A stretch of 64,000 nt of DNA, from NCBI GenBank assembly GCA_016718655.1, contig JADKCV010000004.1, positions 124,001 to 188,000 on the forward strand. Direction: 5' to 3'. The position numbers were made by a program, and so were the translations under genes. The stretch is from Flavobacteriales bacterium. Lineage in GTDB: Bacteria; Bacteroidota; Bacteroidia; Flavobacteriales_F; PHOS-HE28. Shown piece after piece: positions 49,765-59,325 of the stretch; within the stretch, counting starts at the first letter, position 1; every line of letters starts with the position of its first letter. Under the pieces are notes generated by a model. The model made no database searches. It was given only the letters and a program-made list of their open reading frames with translations, and was not told where the DNA came from.

Positions 49765-51153
49765 CTACAGGTGGATCACCTCACCGTATGCCGCGGCCGC
49801 CGCTTCCATGATGGCCTCGCTCATCGTGGGGTGGGGGTGTACGGTCTTGATGATCTCGTGGCCCGTGGTCTCCAACTTGCGGATGCTCACGCACTCGGCG
49901 ATCATCTCGGTCACGTTCGCACCGATCATGTGGGCGCCCAGCAGTTCGCCATACTTGGCATCGAAGATCAACTTCACGAAACCGTCCTTGTTGCCCCCCG
50001 CACTGGCCTTGCCGCTGGCGCTGAAGGGGAACTTGCCGATCTTGATGTCCAACCCCTTGTCCTTGGCCTGCTTCTCGGTCATGCCCACGCTGGCCACCTC
50101 GGGGCTGCAATAGGTGCAACCGGGGATGTTGTTGTAGTCCAGCTTCTCGGGGTGGTGCCCTGCGATCTTCTCCACGCAGATGATGCCCTCCGCGCTGGCC
50201 ACGTGTGCCAAGGCTTGGCCGGGTGTGCAGTCACCGATGGCGTAGTAGCCCGGGATGTTGGTGGCGTAGTAGCCGTCCACGGTGATCTTGCCCTTGTCGG
50301 TGACGATGCCCACCTCTTCGAGGCCGATACCTTCCAGGTTGGCCACGATGCCGGCGGCGCTGAGTACGATGTCACACTCGATCACCTGTTCGCCCTTTGC
50401 GGTCTTCACGGTCACCTTGCAGCCCTTGCCGCTGGTGTCCACCTTGGTCACTTCGGCGCTGGTCATCACCTCGATGCCCTGCTTCTTGAAGCTCTTCTCC
50501 AGTTGCTTGCTCACCTCCTCGTCCTCCACAGGCACCACATTGGGCATGAACTCCACCAGGGTCACCTTGGTGCCGATGGCGTTGTAGAAGTAGGCGAACT
50601 CGCTGCCGATGGCACCGCTGCCCACCACCACCATGCTCTTCGGCTGCTCGGCCAGTACCATGGCCTCGCGGTAGCCGATGATCTTCTTGCCGTCCTGGGG
50701 CAGAGCCGGCAATGCGCGGCTTCGTGCGCCGGTGGCGATGATGATGTTCTTGCCTTCCACCACCTGCTTCTTGCCGTCGGCGCCGATCACTTCGATCTTC
50801 TTACCGGGCTGCAGCTTGCCGGTGCCCATGATCACGTCGATCTTGTTCTTCTTCATGAGGAACTGGACCCCCTTGCTCATGCCATCGGCAACCCCACGGC
50901 TGCGGGCCACGATGGCCTTCATATCGGGCGTGCCGGCGGCCACGGTGATGCCGTAATCCTTGGCGTGCTGGATGTACTCGAACACCTGGGCGCTTTTCAG
51001 CAGTGCCTTGGTGGGAATGCACCCCCAGTTCAGGCAGATGCCGCCCAAGGCTTCTTTCTCGATGACGGCCGTCTTCAGGCCGAGTTGGCTGGCGCGGATG
51101 GCGGCCACGTAGCCACCAGGGCCAGTGCCGAGAACGATCAGGTCGTAGGTCAT
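49765..51153 (-). CDS. lpdA: Dihydrolipoyl dehydrogenase
   Basis: A 462-residue flavoprotein from ATG 51153 (MTYDLIVLGTGPGGYVAA, FAD-binding GxGxxG). Redox-active cysteines are in GGICLNWGCIPTKALL (Cys40 and Cys45). NAD-binding VVVGSGAIGSEFAYF follows, and the C-terminal HPHPTMSEA carries the catalytic His. It is the E3 component of pyruvate and 2-oxoglutarate dehydrogenase and glycine cleavage complexes. The frame extends upstream through a G-rich repeat (to 51408), but that N-terminal extension is Pro/Ala/Cys-rich and lacks the FAD motif, so the start is placed at 51153. It lies 77 bp before the asnB start. Confidence 0.96.
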   Translation of the reverse strand: MTYDLIVLGTGPGGYVAAIRASQLGLKTAVIEKEALGGICLNWGCIPTKALLKSAQVFEYIQHAKDYGITVAAGTPDMKAIVARSRGVADGMSKGVQFLMKKNKIDVIMGTGKLQPGKKIEVIGADGKKQVVEGKNIIIATGARSRALPALPQDGKKIIGYREAMVLAEQPKSMVVVGSGAIGSEFAYFYNAIGTKVTLVEFMPNVVPVEDEEVSKQLEKSFKKQGIEVMTSAEVTKVDTSGKGCKVTVKTAKGEQVIECDIVLSAAGIVANLEGIGLEEVGIVTDKGKITVDGYYATNIPGYYAIGDCTPGQALAHVASAEGIICVEKIAGHHPEKLDYNNIPGCTYCSPEVASVGMTEKQAKDKGLDIKIGKFPFSASGKASAGGNKDGFVKLIFDAKYGELLGAHMIGANVTEMIAECVSIRKLETTGHEIIKTVHPHPTMSEAIMEAAAAAYGEVIHL

Positions 51154-51210
51154 TGCGTTGGAAGGCGATTGTTCGGGGGGCGAAGGTAAGGGCGGGCGGG
51201 GATGTGGAGT

Positions 51211-51354
51211 GGGAGCAGGGGCAGGAGCAAGGGCAGAAGGCAGGCAGGGCAGGCAGGGGCAGGAGCAGGGGCAGGGGCAGGAGCAGGGGCAGGAGCAGGG
51301 GCAGGAGGCAGGGGCAGGAGCAGGGGCAGGAGCAAGGGCAGGAGCAGGGGCGCA
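51211..51354. repeat. G-rich minisatellite of 6-bp units (GGGGCA/GGAGCA)
   Basis: About 24 units of a hexamer alternating GGGGCA and GGAGCA, with occasional AGGCA or AAGGGC variants, span this stretch between lpdA (start 51153) and the membrane-protein gene beginning at 51387. The plus strand is very purine-rich, with runs of four G separated by short linkers. The stretch is adjacent to both gene starts, so it sits in the shared upstream region. Confidence 0.85.
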
Positions 51355-51386
51355 GGGTCTACCTTGGCGGACCGAACAGCCACGCC

Positions 51387-51891
51387 ATGGAAACCAGTGC
51401 ACTACCACCGATCACCGTCCTTTCTCCCGCCGATGCGGACGAATTACAGAAGGGCGCGCGTTGGGCGCGGTTCCTGGGCGTTGTGGGGATGGTGCTGGCC
51501 GGCCTGATGCTGGTGATGGGCATTTTCTTCGGGAGCCTCATGCAGTGGGTGTTGCGCATGCAAGCAGCCGGCACTGCCTCCCGAAATGGCAGGCATGCCA
51601 CCCTCTGGTCTGGAGAGCATGTTGGGCATGATGGGGGTGTTCTACGCAGTGATCTTCCTGGCATGCGCGGTCCTCTACTTCGTACCATCGCTCTTTCTTT
51701 ACCAGCACGGCACCCGAATGCGGTTGGCGTTCCGCTCGGGGTTCGATGCGCCTGCCTTCCACAGTGGGGTGCAAGCCTTGCGCAAGCTGTTCACCTTCAT
51801 GGGCATCCTCACCCTGATCATGCTGGTCCTCTACGGCCTCTTCTTCATCGTGGGTGTGTTGGGTGTGCTGGCGGCCACCATGGGCCATTGA
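51387..51891 (+). CDS. Small membrane protein, DUF5362-like (one frameshift)
   Basis: Reconstructed from ATG 51387 (METSALPPITVLSPADADELQK). Residues about 25-60 hold one TM segment (FLGVVGMVLAGLMLVMGIFFG), then a frameshift near 51570. After that, MAGMPPSGLESMLGMMGVFYAV resumes with two or three TM segments and ends ...GVLGVLAATMGH. The span is 505 bp, one base more than a whole number of codons. The layout (short cytoplasmic N-terminus, 4 TM) resembles DUF5362 proteins of Bacteroidota, a family of unknown function; the assignment is from pattern memory only. Confidence 0.75.
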
Positions 51892-51976
51892 GCCGTTGCA
51901 CCAAGGCGTGTGATGAGCGGTGATCCACCTGTTCCGGCCAAGGTGCTACTTTGTGTCGCCAAACCCTTCACGAACC

Positions 51977-52468
51977 ATGGACACCACTACCCCGGGCACC
52001 CGCCCCACGTTCCTCACCGTGCTTTGCATCCTCAGCTTCCTCATGGGGGCTTGGGGATTATGGAATGGCATCGAGGGCGCCTTCACGGACCAGCCCCAGC
52101 GCGACCTGGAGGAGGCCCGTACCGAGATGGAGACGGCCATGGCCGAGTTGGAAGGCCAGGGCGGTGACTTCGCGGTGAAGATGATGGAGTCGGGTATGGC
52201 CATGGCAGAGACCGCGGCGGCCAATGCCGTTCCCTTGGGATACATCGGTCTGTTGGCATCCGCGCTGAGCTTGCTCGGTGTGTGGATGATGTGGAACCTG
52301 AAGCGCACCGGGTACTGGATCTACATCGTGGCCAGTATCGCCGGGCTCTTCCTGCCGTTCATCTTCATCGGCTTCAGCACCTTGGGCCTGTTGAGCCTTG
52401 GTTTTGGCGCGTTCATCACCATTCTCTTCATCGTGCTCTACGGCCTCAACCTGAAGCATATGAGCTGA
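51977..52468 (+). CDS. Small tetraspan membrane protein of unknown function
   Basis: A 163-residue protein from ATG 51977 (MDTTTPGTRPTFLTVLCIL); an earlier start at 51920 adds an unlikely leader. One TM segment (FLTVLCILSFLMGAWGLWNG) is followed by a charged helical stretch (about residues 33-75, rich in E, M and A) likely facing one side of the membrane, and three more TM segments. I know no family name for it. It follows the DUF5362-like gene by 86 bp and is followed by a strong terminator, so it probably ends this small unit. Confidence 0.8.
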   Translation: MDTTTPGTRPTFLTVLCILSFLMGAWGLWNGIEGAFTDQPQRDLEEARTEMETAMAELEGQGGDFAVKMMESGMAMAETAAANAVPLGYIGLLASALSLLGVWMMWNLKRTGYWIYIVASIAGLFLPFIFIGFSTLGLLSLGFGAFITILFIVLYGLNLKHMS

Positions 52469-52485
52469 TCGCTCTTACCGCTATA

Positions 52486-52530
52486 CAACGCCGCCGGAAC
52501 ATCCCACGAGGGAGCGCTCCGGCGGCGTTG
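52486..52530. terminator. Strong hairpin after the membrane-protein gene
   Basis: Perfect 13-bp inverted repeat CAACGCCGCCGGA ... TCCGGCGGCGTTG around a 19-base loop that itself contains the palindrome GGAGCGCTCC. It begins 17 bp after the stop at 52468. No U tract is obvious after the right arm. Confidence 0.82.
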
Positions 52531-52642
52531 GCGTTCCGATGCACGTTCAGTTGGGGGATGGCCGATCGGTCCACCGACCATGCGGGTAGCATGCGTCCCG
52601 GCAAGGTCCCTCACCTCCTTTCCTTACCGCACCTTTGTCCCC

Positions 52643-53128
52643 ATGCCCACCCACTTCCTGCCCGACGAACAGGGCCTCACCACCCGCCCGGACCTCATCA
52701 ACGTCCTGGGCATCCTCACGTTCATCAACAGCGGCTTCTTCATCCTCATCTATGGCATCGGTGCGTTGGGCATGGCGGCCGTGGCGCAGACCCCGGTGGA
52801 GGAGTTCATTGCCTTGGTCCGTGAAAGTGCCGGTGCCTACCTGCAGCCCGCACAGTTGGATGAGATGGATGGTCTCATCCGTATCCTGCACACGCATGGT
52901 GCCGCGCTCATGCTCATCTACCTCGTGCGTACCATCCTGCGGCTTATCGGGTCTGTGGGCATCTGGCGAGGCCGGCGCATCGGGTTCCACCTCTATGCGG
53001 GCGCCCAACTCGTGGGCCTCTTCGTGCCACACCTCATCCTTCCGTGGGCCCTGCTCGGGTTCTTCGGCCCGCTCATGACCGTGGGCATCACCGCGCTGTA
53101 CGGGTCGCAGTACAAGCGCTTGGGGTAG
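52643..53128 (+). CDS. Membrane protein of unknown function
   Basis: A 161-residue protein from ATG 52643 (MPTHFLPDEQGLTTRPDLIN); the frame extends upstream to 52580 without improving it. TM segments cover about residues 22-50 (LGILTFINSGFFILIYGIGALGM), 85-110 (ALMLIYLVRTILRLIGSVGIW), and 120-150 (LVGLFVPHLILPWALLGFF). A loop with GAYLQPAQLDEMDGL joins them. It resembles the preceding two genes in general layout (a short soluble start and several TM segments), suggesting a small family of membrane proteins clustered here, but I do not recognise a domain. Confidence 0.8.
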   Translation: MPTHFLPDEQGLTTRPDLINVLGILTFINSGFFILIYGIGALGMAAVAQTPVEEFIALVRESAGAYLQPAQLDEMDGLIRILHTHGAALMLIYLVRTILRLIGSVGIWRGRRIGFHLYAGAQLVGLFVPHLILPWALLGFFGPLMTVGITALYGSQYKRLG

Positions 53129-53247
53129 GGGCGAGGTGTTCCTGGGCAACGTTCATCCGACCTCCACCCGGCCCCATCCCGAGAACTCGTGATGGACAGC
53201 CCGTCCCGCGGTCCCGCATGGTCACATACCCCTAATTTCGGACCACC

Positions 53248-55121
53248 ATGACCACCGCCCGACTCCTGTTCCTGCTTCTTTCCGGTGTACCTGTAGTGCT
53301 TTCGGCCCAGACCGGTATCCCCGTGTCCGGCATGACCGCGTGCGATACGCAGGTGCAGTCCTTGTTGAACACCTACGGCATACCGGGCGCACAGTTCGCC
53401 CTGGCACGCAACGGGAAGTTGGTCTATGACCGGGCCTTCGGTCATGCCGACCTGCAAGGCCTGGAACCCACCCGGCCCGACCACTTGTTCCGCGTCGCGA
53501 GCGTCTCCAAGCCCATCACCGCAGTGGCCATCATGCAGCTGGTGCAGAACGGTGAACTGGCGCTTTCCGACCAGGTGTTCGGCACCGGCGGGGTGCTGGG
53601 GGAACATCCCTACCTCCAAGAAGTGGATTACACGGATCAGCGGTTGGAGGACATCACCGTGGAACACCTGCTGCGGCACACGGGAGGGTGGGACCGCGAC
53701 ATCAACTGTTTCCCAACGCCCACCACACCCTACACCTGGACCACCCCGGGTTGCGACCCCATCAGCGCGCCGTTGCATGTGGCGGCCACACTCGGCGAGA
53801 GCAACCCCATTGCCAAGGAAGCGCTCGTGCGCTTCCTGATGGAGCGTGGCCTGGACCATACACCGGGCACGGTGTACGCCTATTCCAACATCGGCTACCT
53901 GGTGCTCGGTCTGGTGATCGAGGAGGTGACCGGCATGTCCTACGAGAACCATGTGCGGACCACGGTGTTCGAGCCCTTGGGGATCTGCGATGCGCACGTG
54001 GGCCGCAATCTGCTCTCGGACAAGTTGGAGCGTGAGGTGGAGTACGAAGGGGAAGGGTACACCACACCGAGTTGCTATGGCACCGCAGCGCAGTACCCTG
54101 GGAGTATGGCGGGTGGAACCTGGAGGCCATGGATGCGCACGGTGGCTGGGTGCTCAGTGCGCGCGAACTGGTGAAGCTGCTCGTGGCCGTGGACGGCTTC
54201 AGCACCAAGCCGGACATGCTCTCCAGCGCAAGCATCGCCACCATGACGGCCTCCAGTGGCACCAATGCGAACTATGCCTTGGGCTGGTCGGTGAACAGTG
54301 CGAACAACTGGTGGCACACGGGCGCCTTGGATGGCACCGCCTCCATGATCGTGCGTTCCTCCAATGGCTACACATGGGCGTTGCTACTGAACAAGCGCTT
54401 GACCAACGCACAGGCCAACGCGTTCTGGGGCGCGGTGGATGGACTGGGGTGGAACTGCATCGCCGGCACATCGAGCTGGCCCACGCACGACCTCATGGCC
54501 ATGCCCCTTGCCAATGCCACCGACCTCACCGCGTTGCCCCTGGGCGGCGGTGGGGTGCAGGTGCAATGCACGGCAGGCGATGGCGACGGCCGCTTGGTGG
54601 TGGTGCGCCCCGCAGGCACTCCCTTGGCCTTCCCGGTGGATGGGGTGGACTACCAGGCCAACACCACCTATGGGCTGGGCGACGACCTGGGCAACGGCAC
54701 CTATGTGGTCTCCACCGGCACGGCCACGTCCATCACGGTGGATGGGTTCACCGGCCCGGGGAACCACGTGGTCAGCGTGTTCGAATACACCAGGAACGCC
54801 GCCACCGGCCAGTATGCCTTGTACAAGCGGTGTGGGCGAAGCGATGTGGAGGTGAACGGAAGCTCCGGGGTCGGTGTGGGCGAAACGGGTCCTGCGTCGG
54901 CAGACCTGTTGGTACTGCGCGGCACCGCGTTGGAATTGGTTTCCGCAGCAGCCACCGCCAGGGTGGTGGAACTGGTGGACGGGCAAGGGCGGGTGGTGCT
55001 GTCGCGGACCATCGCCCCCGGGCGTCCCATCGACCTCAGTGGCCTGGCCGCCGGTGTCTACACTGCTCGATCGGTGGAGCGGGATGCCGTCCTGGCCGCA
55101 CAACGCATCGCGCTCCGATAG
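53248..55121 (+). CDS. Secreted serine hydrolase, class C beta-lactamase-like, with T9SS type A tail (one frameshift)
   Basis: Reconstructed from ATG 53248 (MTTARLLFLLLSGVPVVLSAQ, signal peptide) to 55121; about 624 residues. The beta-lactamase/D-Ala-D-Ala carboxypeptidase-like fold shows SxxK in VASVSKPITAVAIMQL, YSN in YAYSNIGYLVLG and HTG in WWHTGALDGTASMI, the three active-site motifs of this class. The frame breaks near 54100 (cagtaccctggg), where upstream Gly-Thr-Ala-Ala-Gln joins downstream Pro-Trp-Glu-Tyr-Gly-Gly-Trp-Asn. The total length is two bases over a multiple of three. The last about 75 residues (VVELVDGQGRVVLSRTI, GVYTARSV) form a type A sorting domain. Substrate is unknown. 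Confidence 0.86.
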
Positions 55122-55270
55122 GCGCTACGGCATCGGGGCCACTACGTGGCGACGCGTTCGGACCGTGAAGGCATGGTCCACCACGTTGCGCAGGGTCTCC
55201 AACGTGCATGTACCTTGGCGGGCAGCGGGCACGTGCCTTTTCGCGAAGTGCCCACCACGCTCAGCGCACC

Positions 55271-56125
55271 ATGAACGCACATCGCCCCATGCGCATCGCC
55301 CTTCTTGCCCTGTTCCTCGTTGCCACCACCGCCCGTGCGCAACGCGCTGCACACGCACCAGCCCAGCGCGTGGGTAGCCCGCAGCCCTACACCATCGGCG
55401 TCATCGAGACGCTGCATTCCACCATCCTGGGCGAGGACCGTATCCTCAACATCCACCTGCCGCCCGGTTACGCGGCCGATACCGTGGCGAACTACCCGGT
55501 CATCTTCCTGCTCGATGGCAGTGCCGAGGAGGATTTCGTGCACGTGGTGGGTGGGCTGCAGTTCGCCAGTTACCCGTGGATCCAATGGGTGCCACCCAGC
55601 ATCGTGGTGGGTATCGCCAACGTGGACCGCAGACGCGACCTCACCTTTCCCACCACCATCGCGGCCGATAAGGAGAAGTACCCCACCACGGGCGGGTCGG
55701 TGGCCTTCCAGCAGTTCCTGGCCCACGAGCTCGTTCCTTTCATCACCAGCAACTACCGGGCTGGCGGGCCCCACACGCTCATCGGTCAAAGCCTGGGCGG
55801 CCTCCTGGCCACCGAGGTGCTGTTCCGCATGCCCTACCTCTTCCAGCACTACCTCATCGTCAGCCCCAGCTTGTGGTGGGACGGCGGCACGGTGTTCGAC
55901 CTCCCGCACGATGCCTGGATGGCGCCGGACATCGGGGTGGCCAGTGTGTATGTGGCGGTCGGGCAGGAGGGGCCGGGCATGGTGAAACCCGCCAACCGCC
56001 TCGCCGCCCTGCTCCGCAAGGAGAGCCAGGCCCGCATCGGCTATCGGTACTACACCGACATGGACCACGCCAACATCCTGCACCGCGCGGTGATGGACTA
56101 CTTCCAGTGGAGGAGTGGGAAGTAG
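55271..56125 (+). CDS. Secreted alpha/beta-hydrolase of the esterase D (IroE/Fes-like, PF00756-type) family
   Basis: A 284-residue protein from ATG 55271 (MNAHRPMRIALLALFLVATTA); a start at 55208 adds an unlikely leader. After the signal peptide, the fold shows LPPGYAADTVANYPVIFLLDGS, VVGIANVDRRRDLTFPTT, and IGQSLGGLLATEVLF, with Ser of GQSLGG as nucleophile. The C-terminus has MDHANILHRAV, with the probable catalytic His. Such proteins in Bacteroidota include siderophore esterases and other acyl-ester hydrolases; no iron-uptake gene is nearby, so the substrate cannot be assigned. It is 149 bp downstream of the beta-lactamase-like gene. Confidence 0.91.
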   Translation: MNAHRPMRIALLALFLVATTARAQRAAHAPAQRVGSPQPYTIGVIETLHSTILGEDRILNIHLPPGYAADTVANYPVIFLLDGSAEEDFVHVVGGLQFASYPWIQWVPPSIVVGIANVDRRRDLTFPTTIAADKEKYPTTGGSVAFQQFLAHELVPFITSNYRAGGPHTLIGQSLGGLLATEVLFRMPYLFQHYLIVSPSLWWDGGTVFDLPHDAWMAPDIGVASVYVAVGQEGPGMVKPANRLAALLRKESQARIGYRYYTDMDHANILHRAVMDYFQWRSGK

Positions 56126-56143
56126 CCCAGCGTGCCGACACCC

Positions 56144-58627
56144 TTACCGCCCCTTGATCACCCGTAGGGTCCGCTGCACATCCGCACCGTTCAGTACCAC
56201 CAGGTAGGCGCCATCCTCCACGTTCGTCAGGTCCAGGTCCACTGTGGAGCGCCCCGCAGGCCAGGTGCTGGTGTGCACCGTGCGACCCATGGCATCCAGC
56301 ACCGTCACGCGTAGGTCGGTGCGTGGTGCTGGGCCGCGTACGGTGACCCGGTCGGCCGTGGGGCTGGGGTAGGCGCTCCATTCCTCGGGCACCACCTCGT
56401 TCACCCCCACCACGTTATCGAAGCGGGTGCAGGTGTAGGCCATGGCATCGTAGAGTGCCTGCACCGCATCGGCGCGCTGCTTCAGGGCCACCACGCTCGC
56501 ATAGGCGCCACCCTCCGGGGCCCGCGCGTGGATCACCGCCAGGTCCATGCACAGGGTATCATCGGCCGCCCAGGTGAAGGGGCCTGTACTGCCCACGCTG
56601 CGCCGGTCCGCAACGGCATCGCCGCCCACGAAGGTGTCGCTCCAGCTACCGCCGGGGAACTGGTACCGGCTGCTGAAGCCCGGCCCCACGTGCGGCACCC
56701 CGTCGGGCGAACCCAGGAGTAAGTCGATGTATTCCTCCACAAAGATCGGTGCCTCGTCGCTCTGCCACGTGCTGTGCGCGTACAGCGGGTGGTTCAAGTA
56801 CTTCACCCCGATGGCAGGCGGCTGCGTACCGTAGCCCATGATCGGGTTGGACCCCTGTACCGTATCGGCATCCAGTTCGTCGCCGTTGTAGCTGAGCCAA
56901 AGGCTGCGCGTGCTGTCGCATTCGCTCAGGTCGTCGTTGTAGCCACCCACGTCCAGGTCGGTGAAGAGCCCGAAGAACACACTGTCGTAATCCGCACCGC
57001 TGCGGTTGATCATGCGCAGGTTGATGAAGGTGCTGTTGTAGCGGTCCTCCTGGGTGGGGTCGTCGTAGTTGTACACCAGCACGTGCATGTCGCACTCCAC
57101 GTCGTCGGCGTATGCGGGATAGCGGTCGCTGTGCAGCAGGGTGTAGGCAGCGCGGTGGCCGCGGATCAGCGGATGGTCACCCGCCTCCGGTTCATAGAGG
57201 TCATCGCCGTCCTGGTCCTGGAAGGGCGCCAGGCGGGCCGGTTCACCGTTGGCCGTGTTGCCGTTGCCCGGCCAGGTCGCGATGGCGTAGGGCATCACGT
57301 AGCCCGGCTCGTTCCACTGGGCCGCATGGGCATCGATGGTGGCCTGGTCCACCGTCCACACCTGGTGGTAGCGGCGGTAGAAATCGTTGTCGCGCACCAG
57401 GGCCTGTTGCGGACCGGCCCACAACAGGCTGTCGTCGCTGGTGATGTTGTTGTAGCTGGGCGACGTGCGTTTCCACTCGTCCTGCTGCTTGCCGATCAGC
57501 CAGGGCGATGCGGTGTAGATGCTGTATACCCCACTGTCCTTGGGCACCTCCAGGCCGTGCAGGTTCATCCAATGCCGATCGAACAGGGCGGGCGTCGGCG
57601 TCACCGTGGCGCGCATGGCGCCGGCATCCACCACCGTGTGGTGTACACCATCGATCAGTTCGGAGAAGCGGTTGGTGCGCCCATGACCGGTGAAGGGCAC
57701 TCCCTCAAAGCCGCCCAGGAACAAGCGTCCACCGAACTCGGCCGCGCAGCTGGTCCGATAGTCCAGGTCGAAGGCCTCATCGCCGCTGATCCTGTAGCCA
57801 CCCACCACGTAGCTGCCATCCGGCAGCACCGCCATGCGGCGCTCGAACGCACCGTAAATGTACTGCGGTAGGGGGGCCAGTGGAGGTACGCCGTAGCTGC
57901 TGCCATTCCAGATGGCCCAACCAGGCAAGGGCGCTCCGCCCACGTCCGCAGTGAAAGTTCCACCTATCACCAGACCGTCCGGGGTGGACACCAGGTCCCA
58001 TACGCTGCCCGTCAGGCCGGATCCAACTTGTTCCCACGTAATGCCGGTCCACCGGGCCAGGTGCGACACCGGACCACCTTCCCAGTTCAGTGTGAAGAAG
58101 CCACCGGCGTACAGCACGCCCTGGTGGCTGGTCAAGGCTCGGATGCTCGAGTCGAACGGGCCACCCAGTGTATCCCACGCGGCCCCGGTCCAGCGGCACA
58201 CAAGGCCGTTCATAGTGGCGGCATGCAAGGCACCGTCGTGTACACATAAGGAGGAGACATCATCGGGCAGCCCTTGGTCCAGTGCCACCCAAGCGGCTCC
58301 ATCCCAGCGCGCCACGTTGCCCAGGTCCGAGATACGTCCTCCGATGTACAACTCCCCGTTCAGTTCCTCCACCTCGCGATAACCGAAGCTGCTGGCGTTG
58401 AACACGGCCGGAAAGCTGAACACCTGGGTGCCATCCCAGCCCTGCACGCCGGTGCCATTCACCCCCAGCAGGGCCATGAAGTTTTCCCCCACCACCACCA
58501 ACTGCCCGTTCCACACGGCCATATCGGCCACATCATTCGTGGCGCCTACGCCCACAGGCACCACACGTTGGGCGCACAGGGGTACAGTGAGAACGGCGGT
58601 GCCGAGCAGGAGCAGGGTACGGAACAT
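56144..58627 (-). CDS. Secreted protein with propeller-like repeats and T9SS type A sorting domain
   Basis: An 827-residue protein from ATG 58627 (MFRTLLLLGTAVLTVPLCAQ, signal peptide). The frame extends upstream to 58822, but the added N-terminus is a translation of the extragenic repeat. Residues about 25-340 carry propeller-like repeats (MAVWNGQLVVVGENFMAL, LNGELYIGGRISDLGNVARW, GVLYAGGFFTLNWEGGPVSHLARW). A middle region of about 350 residues, rich in Tyr and Asp (DLDVGGYNDDLSECDSTRSLW), resembles regions found in Bacteroidota cargo of unknown function. The C-terminal about 80 residues are a type A sorting domain (WSAYPSPTADRVTVRG ... VTVLDAMGRTVHTSTW ... GAYLVVLNG). No enzymatic motif was found. 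Confidence 0.9.
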   Translation of the reverse strand: MFRTLLLLGTAVLTVPLCAQRVVPVGVGATNDVADMAVWNGQLVVVGENFMALLGVNGTGVQGWDGTQVFSFPAVFNASSFGYREVEELNGELYIGGRISDLGNVARWDGAAWVALDQGLPDDVSSLCVHDGALHAATMNGLVCRWTGAAWDTLGGPFDSSIRALTSHQGVLYAGGFFTLNWEGGPVSHLARWTGITWEQVGSGLTGSVWDLVSTPDGLVIGGTFTADVGGAPLPGWAIWNGSSYGVPPLAPLPQYIYGAFERRMAVLPDGSYVVGGYRISGDEAFDLDYRTSCAAEFGGRLFLGGFEGVPFTGHGRTNRFSELIDGVHHTVVDAGAMRATVTPTPALFDRHWMNLHGLEVPKDSGVYSIYTASPWLIGKQQDEWKRTSPSYNNITSDDSLLWAGPQQALVRDNDFYRRYHQVWTVDQATIDAHAAQWNEPGYVMPYAIATWPGNGNTANGEPARLAPFQDQDGDDLYEPEAGDHPLIRGHRAAYTLLHSDRYPAYADDVECDMHVLVYNYDDPTQEDRYNSTFINLRMINRSGADYDSVFFGLFTDLDVGGYNDDLSECDSTRSLWLSYNGDELDADTVQGSNPIMGYGTQPPAIGVKYLNHPLYAHSTWQSDEAPIFVEEYIDLLLGSPDGVPHVGPGFSSRYQFPGGSWSDTFVGGDAVADRRSVGSTGPFTWAADDTLCMDLAVIHARAPEGGAYASVVALKQRADAVQALYDAMAYTCTRFDNVVGVNEVVPEEWSAYPSPTADRVTVRGPAPRTDLRVTVLDAMGRTVHTSTWPAGRSTVDLDLTNVEDGAYLVVLNGADVQRTLRVIKGR

Positions 58628-58971
58628 GGTAGTGAAGTTGACCCACGAAGATGGGGGATCCGGCGGAAATCCGAAGGGGGAAAGGGTGAGGAAGGCCTGA
58701 CCGGTGCGTTGTGAGCTGTTGTACCAACCCTGGATCATGTCAGGTACACGGATGCGCTTCATACGATGAAGCCGCAGGGTCCCTTCGTGCCTCAGGAGAG
58801 CCTGCGGAGGTTTAACACACATTCATGATCCATCGACGACCACCCTAGCGCGGTGGCTGTCGAACATAGGAGAGTGGCCATCCACATTGGTCGAGGCACG
58901 TGCGTTGCATTGCAGCGTGGCGATCCATTGCACGGGACGGCCACCTGGCATTCCGCACCACCCGGCCCGCA
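58628..58971. other. Intergenic region upstream of the cargo gene, carrying the palindromic repeat
   Basis: A 344-bp gap between the starts and stops of two minus-strand genes. It holds copy 1 of the extragenic repeat (58771-58816), but otherwise no supported gene, RNA or promoter. The stretch just 5' of the propeller cargo gene (58628-58770) is where its promoter would lie; no convincing -7/-33 element was recognised. Confidence 0.6.
58771..58816. repeat. Extragenic palindromic repeat, copy 1
   Basis: Begins GCCGCAGGGTCCCTTCG and ends GCCTGCGGAGGTTTAAC. The CCGCAGG and CCTGCGG arms form a 7-bp stem separated by 22 bases. It lies 144 bp upstream of the cargo-gene start and 155 bp downstream of the cupin gene stop. 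Confidence 0.88.
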
Positions 58972-59325
58972 CTACTTCACCAACATGAACTTCATATCGC
59001 TCACTGCCTTTATGTGGTGATCGATGGCCATGGGGAGCATGATGTATCTGCCGGCGGCCACGGGGTGCACCACATCCATGATCGTCACGGTGGCTTCTCC
59101 TTCCAGCACCGTGAAGAGCGCTTGCGTAGGGGAGGAATGCGGGGGCACATCCTGACCGGCCTTCAAGGCGAATACGATGGCCTTGGCGCTCCCGTTGTTC
59201 AGCACCATGGTGCTTTGGAATTTGGCCGCATCGTAGGCAGTGGCATCGGCAAGGCGTAGCGCAGGGTCTTGGGCACTGGTGTTCATGGCGAGAAGGATGC
59301 TGAGGCTTAGTAGGACGGTTTTCAT
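58972..59325 (-). CDS. Exported single-domain cupin protein
   Basis: A 117-residue protein from ATG 59325 (MKTVLLSLSILLAMNTSAQ, signal peptide); the longer frame to 59625 translates the overlapping membrane gene. The cupin core shows KAGQDVPPHSSPTQALFTVLEGEATVTI, followed by PVAAGRYIMLP and AIDHHIKAV. Histidines in PPHSSP and IDHHIKAV could bind a metal, as in other small cupins. It overlaps the upstream membrane protein by 4 bp (ATGA), so both are co-translated. Small cupins of this type bind sugars, hormones or quinone-like ligands; the ligand here is unknown. Confidence 0.88.
   Translation of the reverse strand: MKTVLLSLSILLAMNTSAQDPALRLADATAYDAAKFQSTMVLNNGSAKAIVFALKAGQDVPPHSSPTQALFTVLEGEATVTIMDVVHPVAAGRYIMLPMAIDHHIKAVSDMKFMLVK

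Noticed and set aside
49567..51189. A 540-aa plus-strand frame opposite lpdA and asnB
   Set aside because: His/Gly/Leu-rich shadow of two clear genes on the other strand; it spans the gap between two real genes.
51154..51408. Upstream extension of lpdA through the G-rich repeat
   Set aside because: The added residues are Pro/Ala/Cys-rich translation of the minisatellite and precede the FAD motif by an improbable 85 residues.
58628..58822. N-terminal extension of the propeller cargo gene with the peptide VKPPQALLRHEGTLR
   Set aside because: The peptide is the translation of the extragenic palindromic repeat; a similar one arises from copy 3 near 63201. The signal peptide begins at the ATG at 58627.
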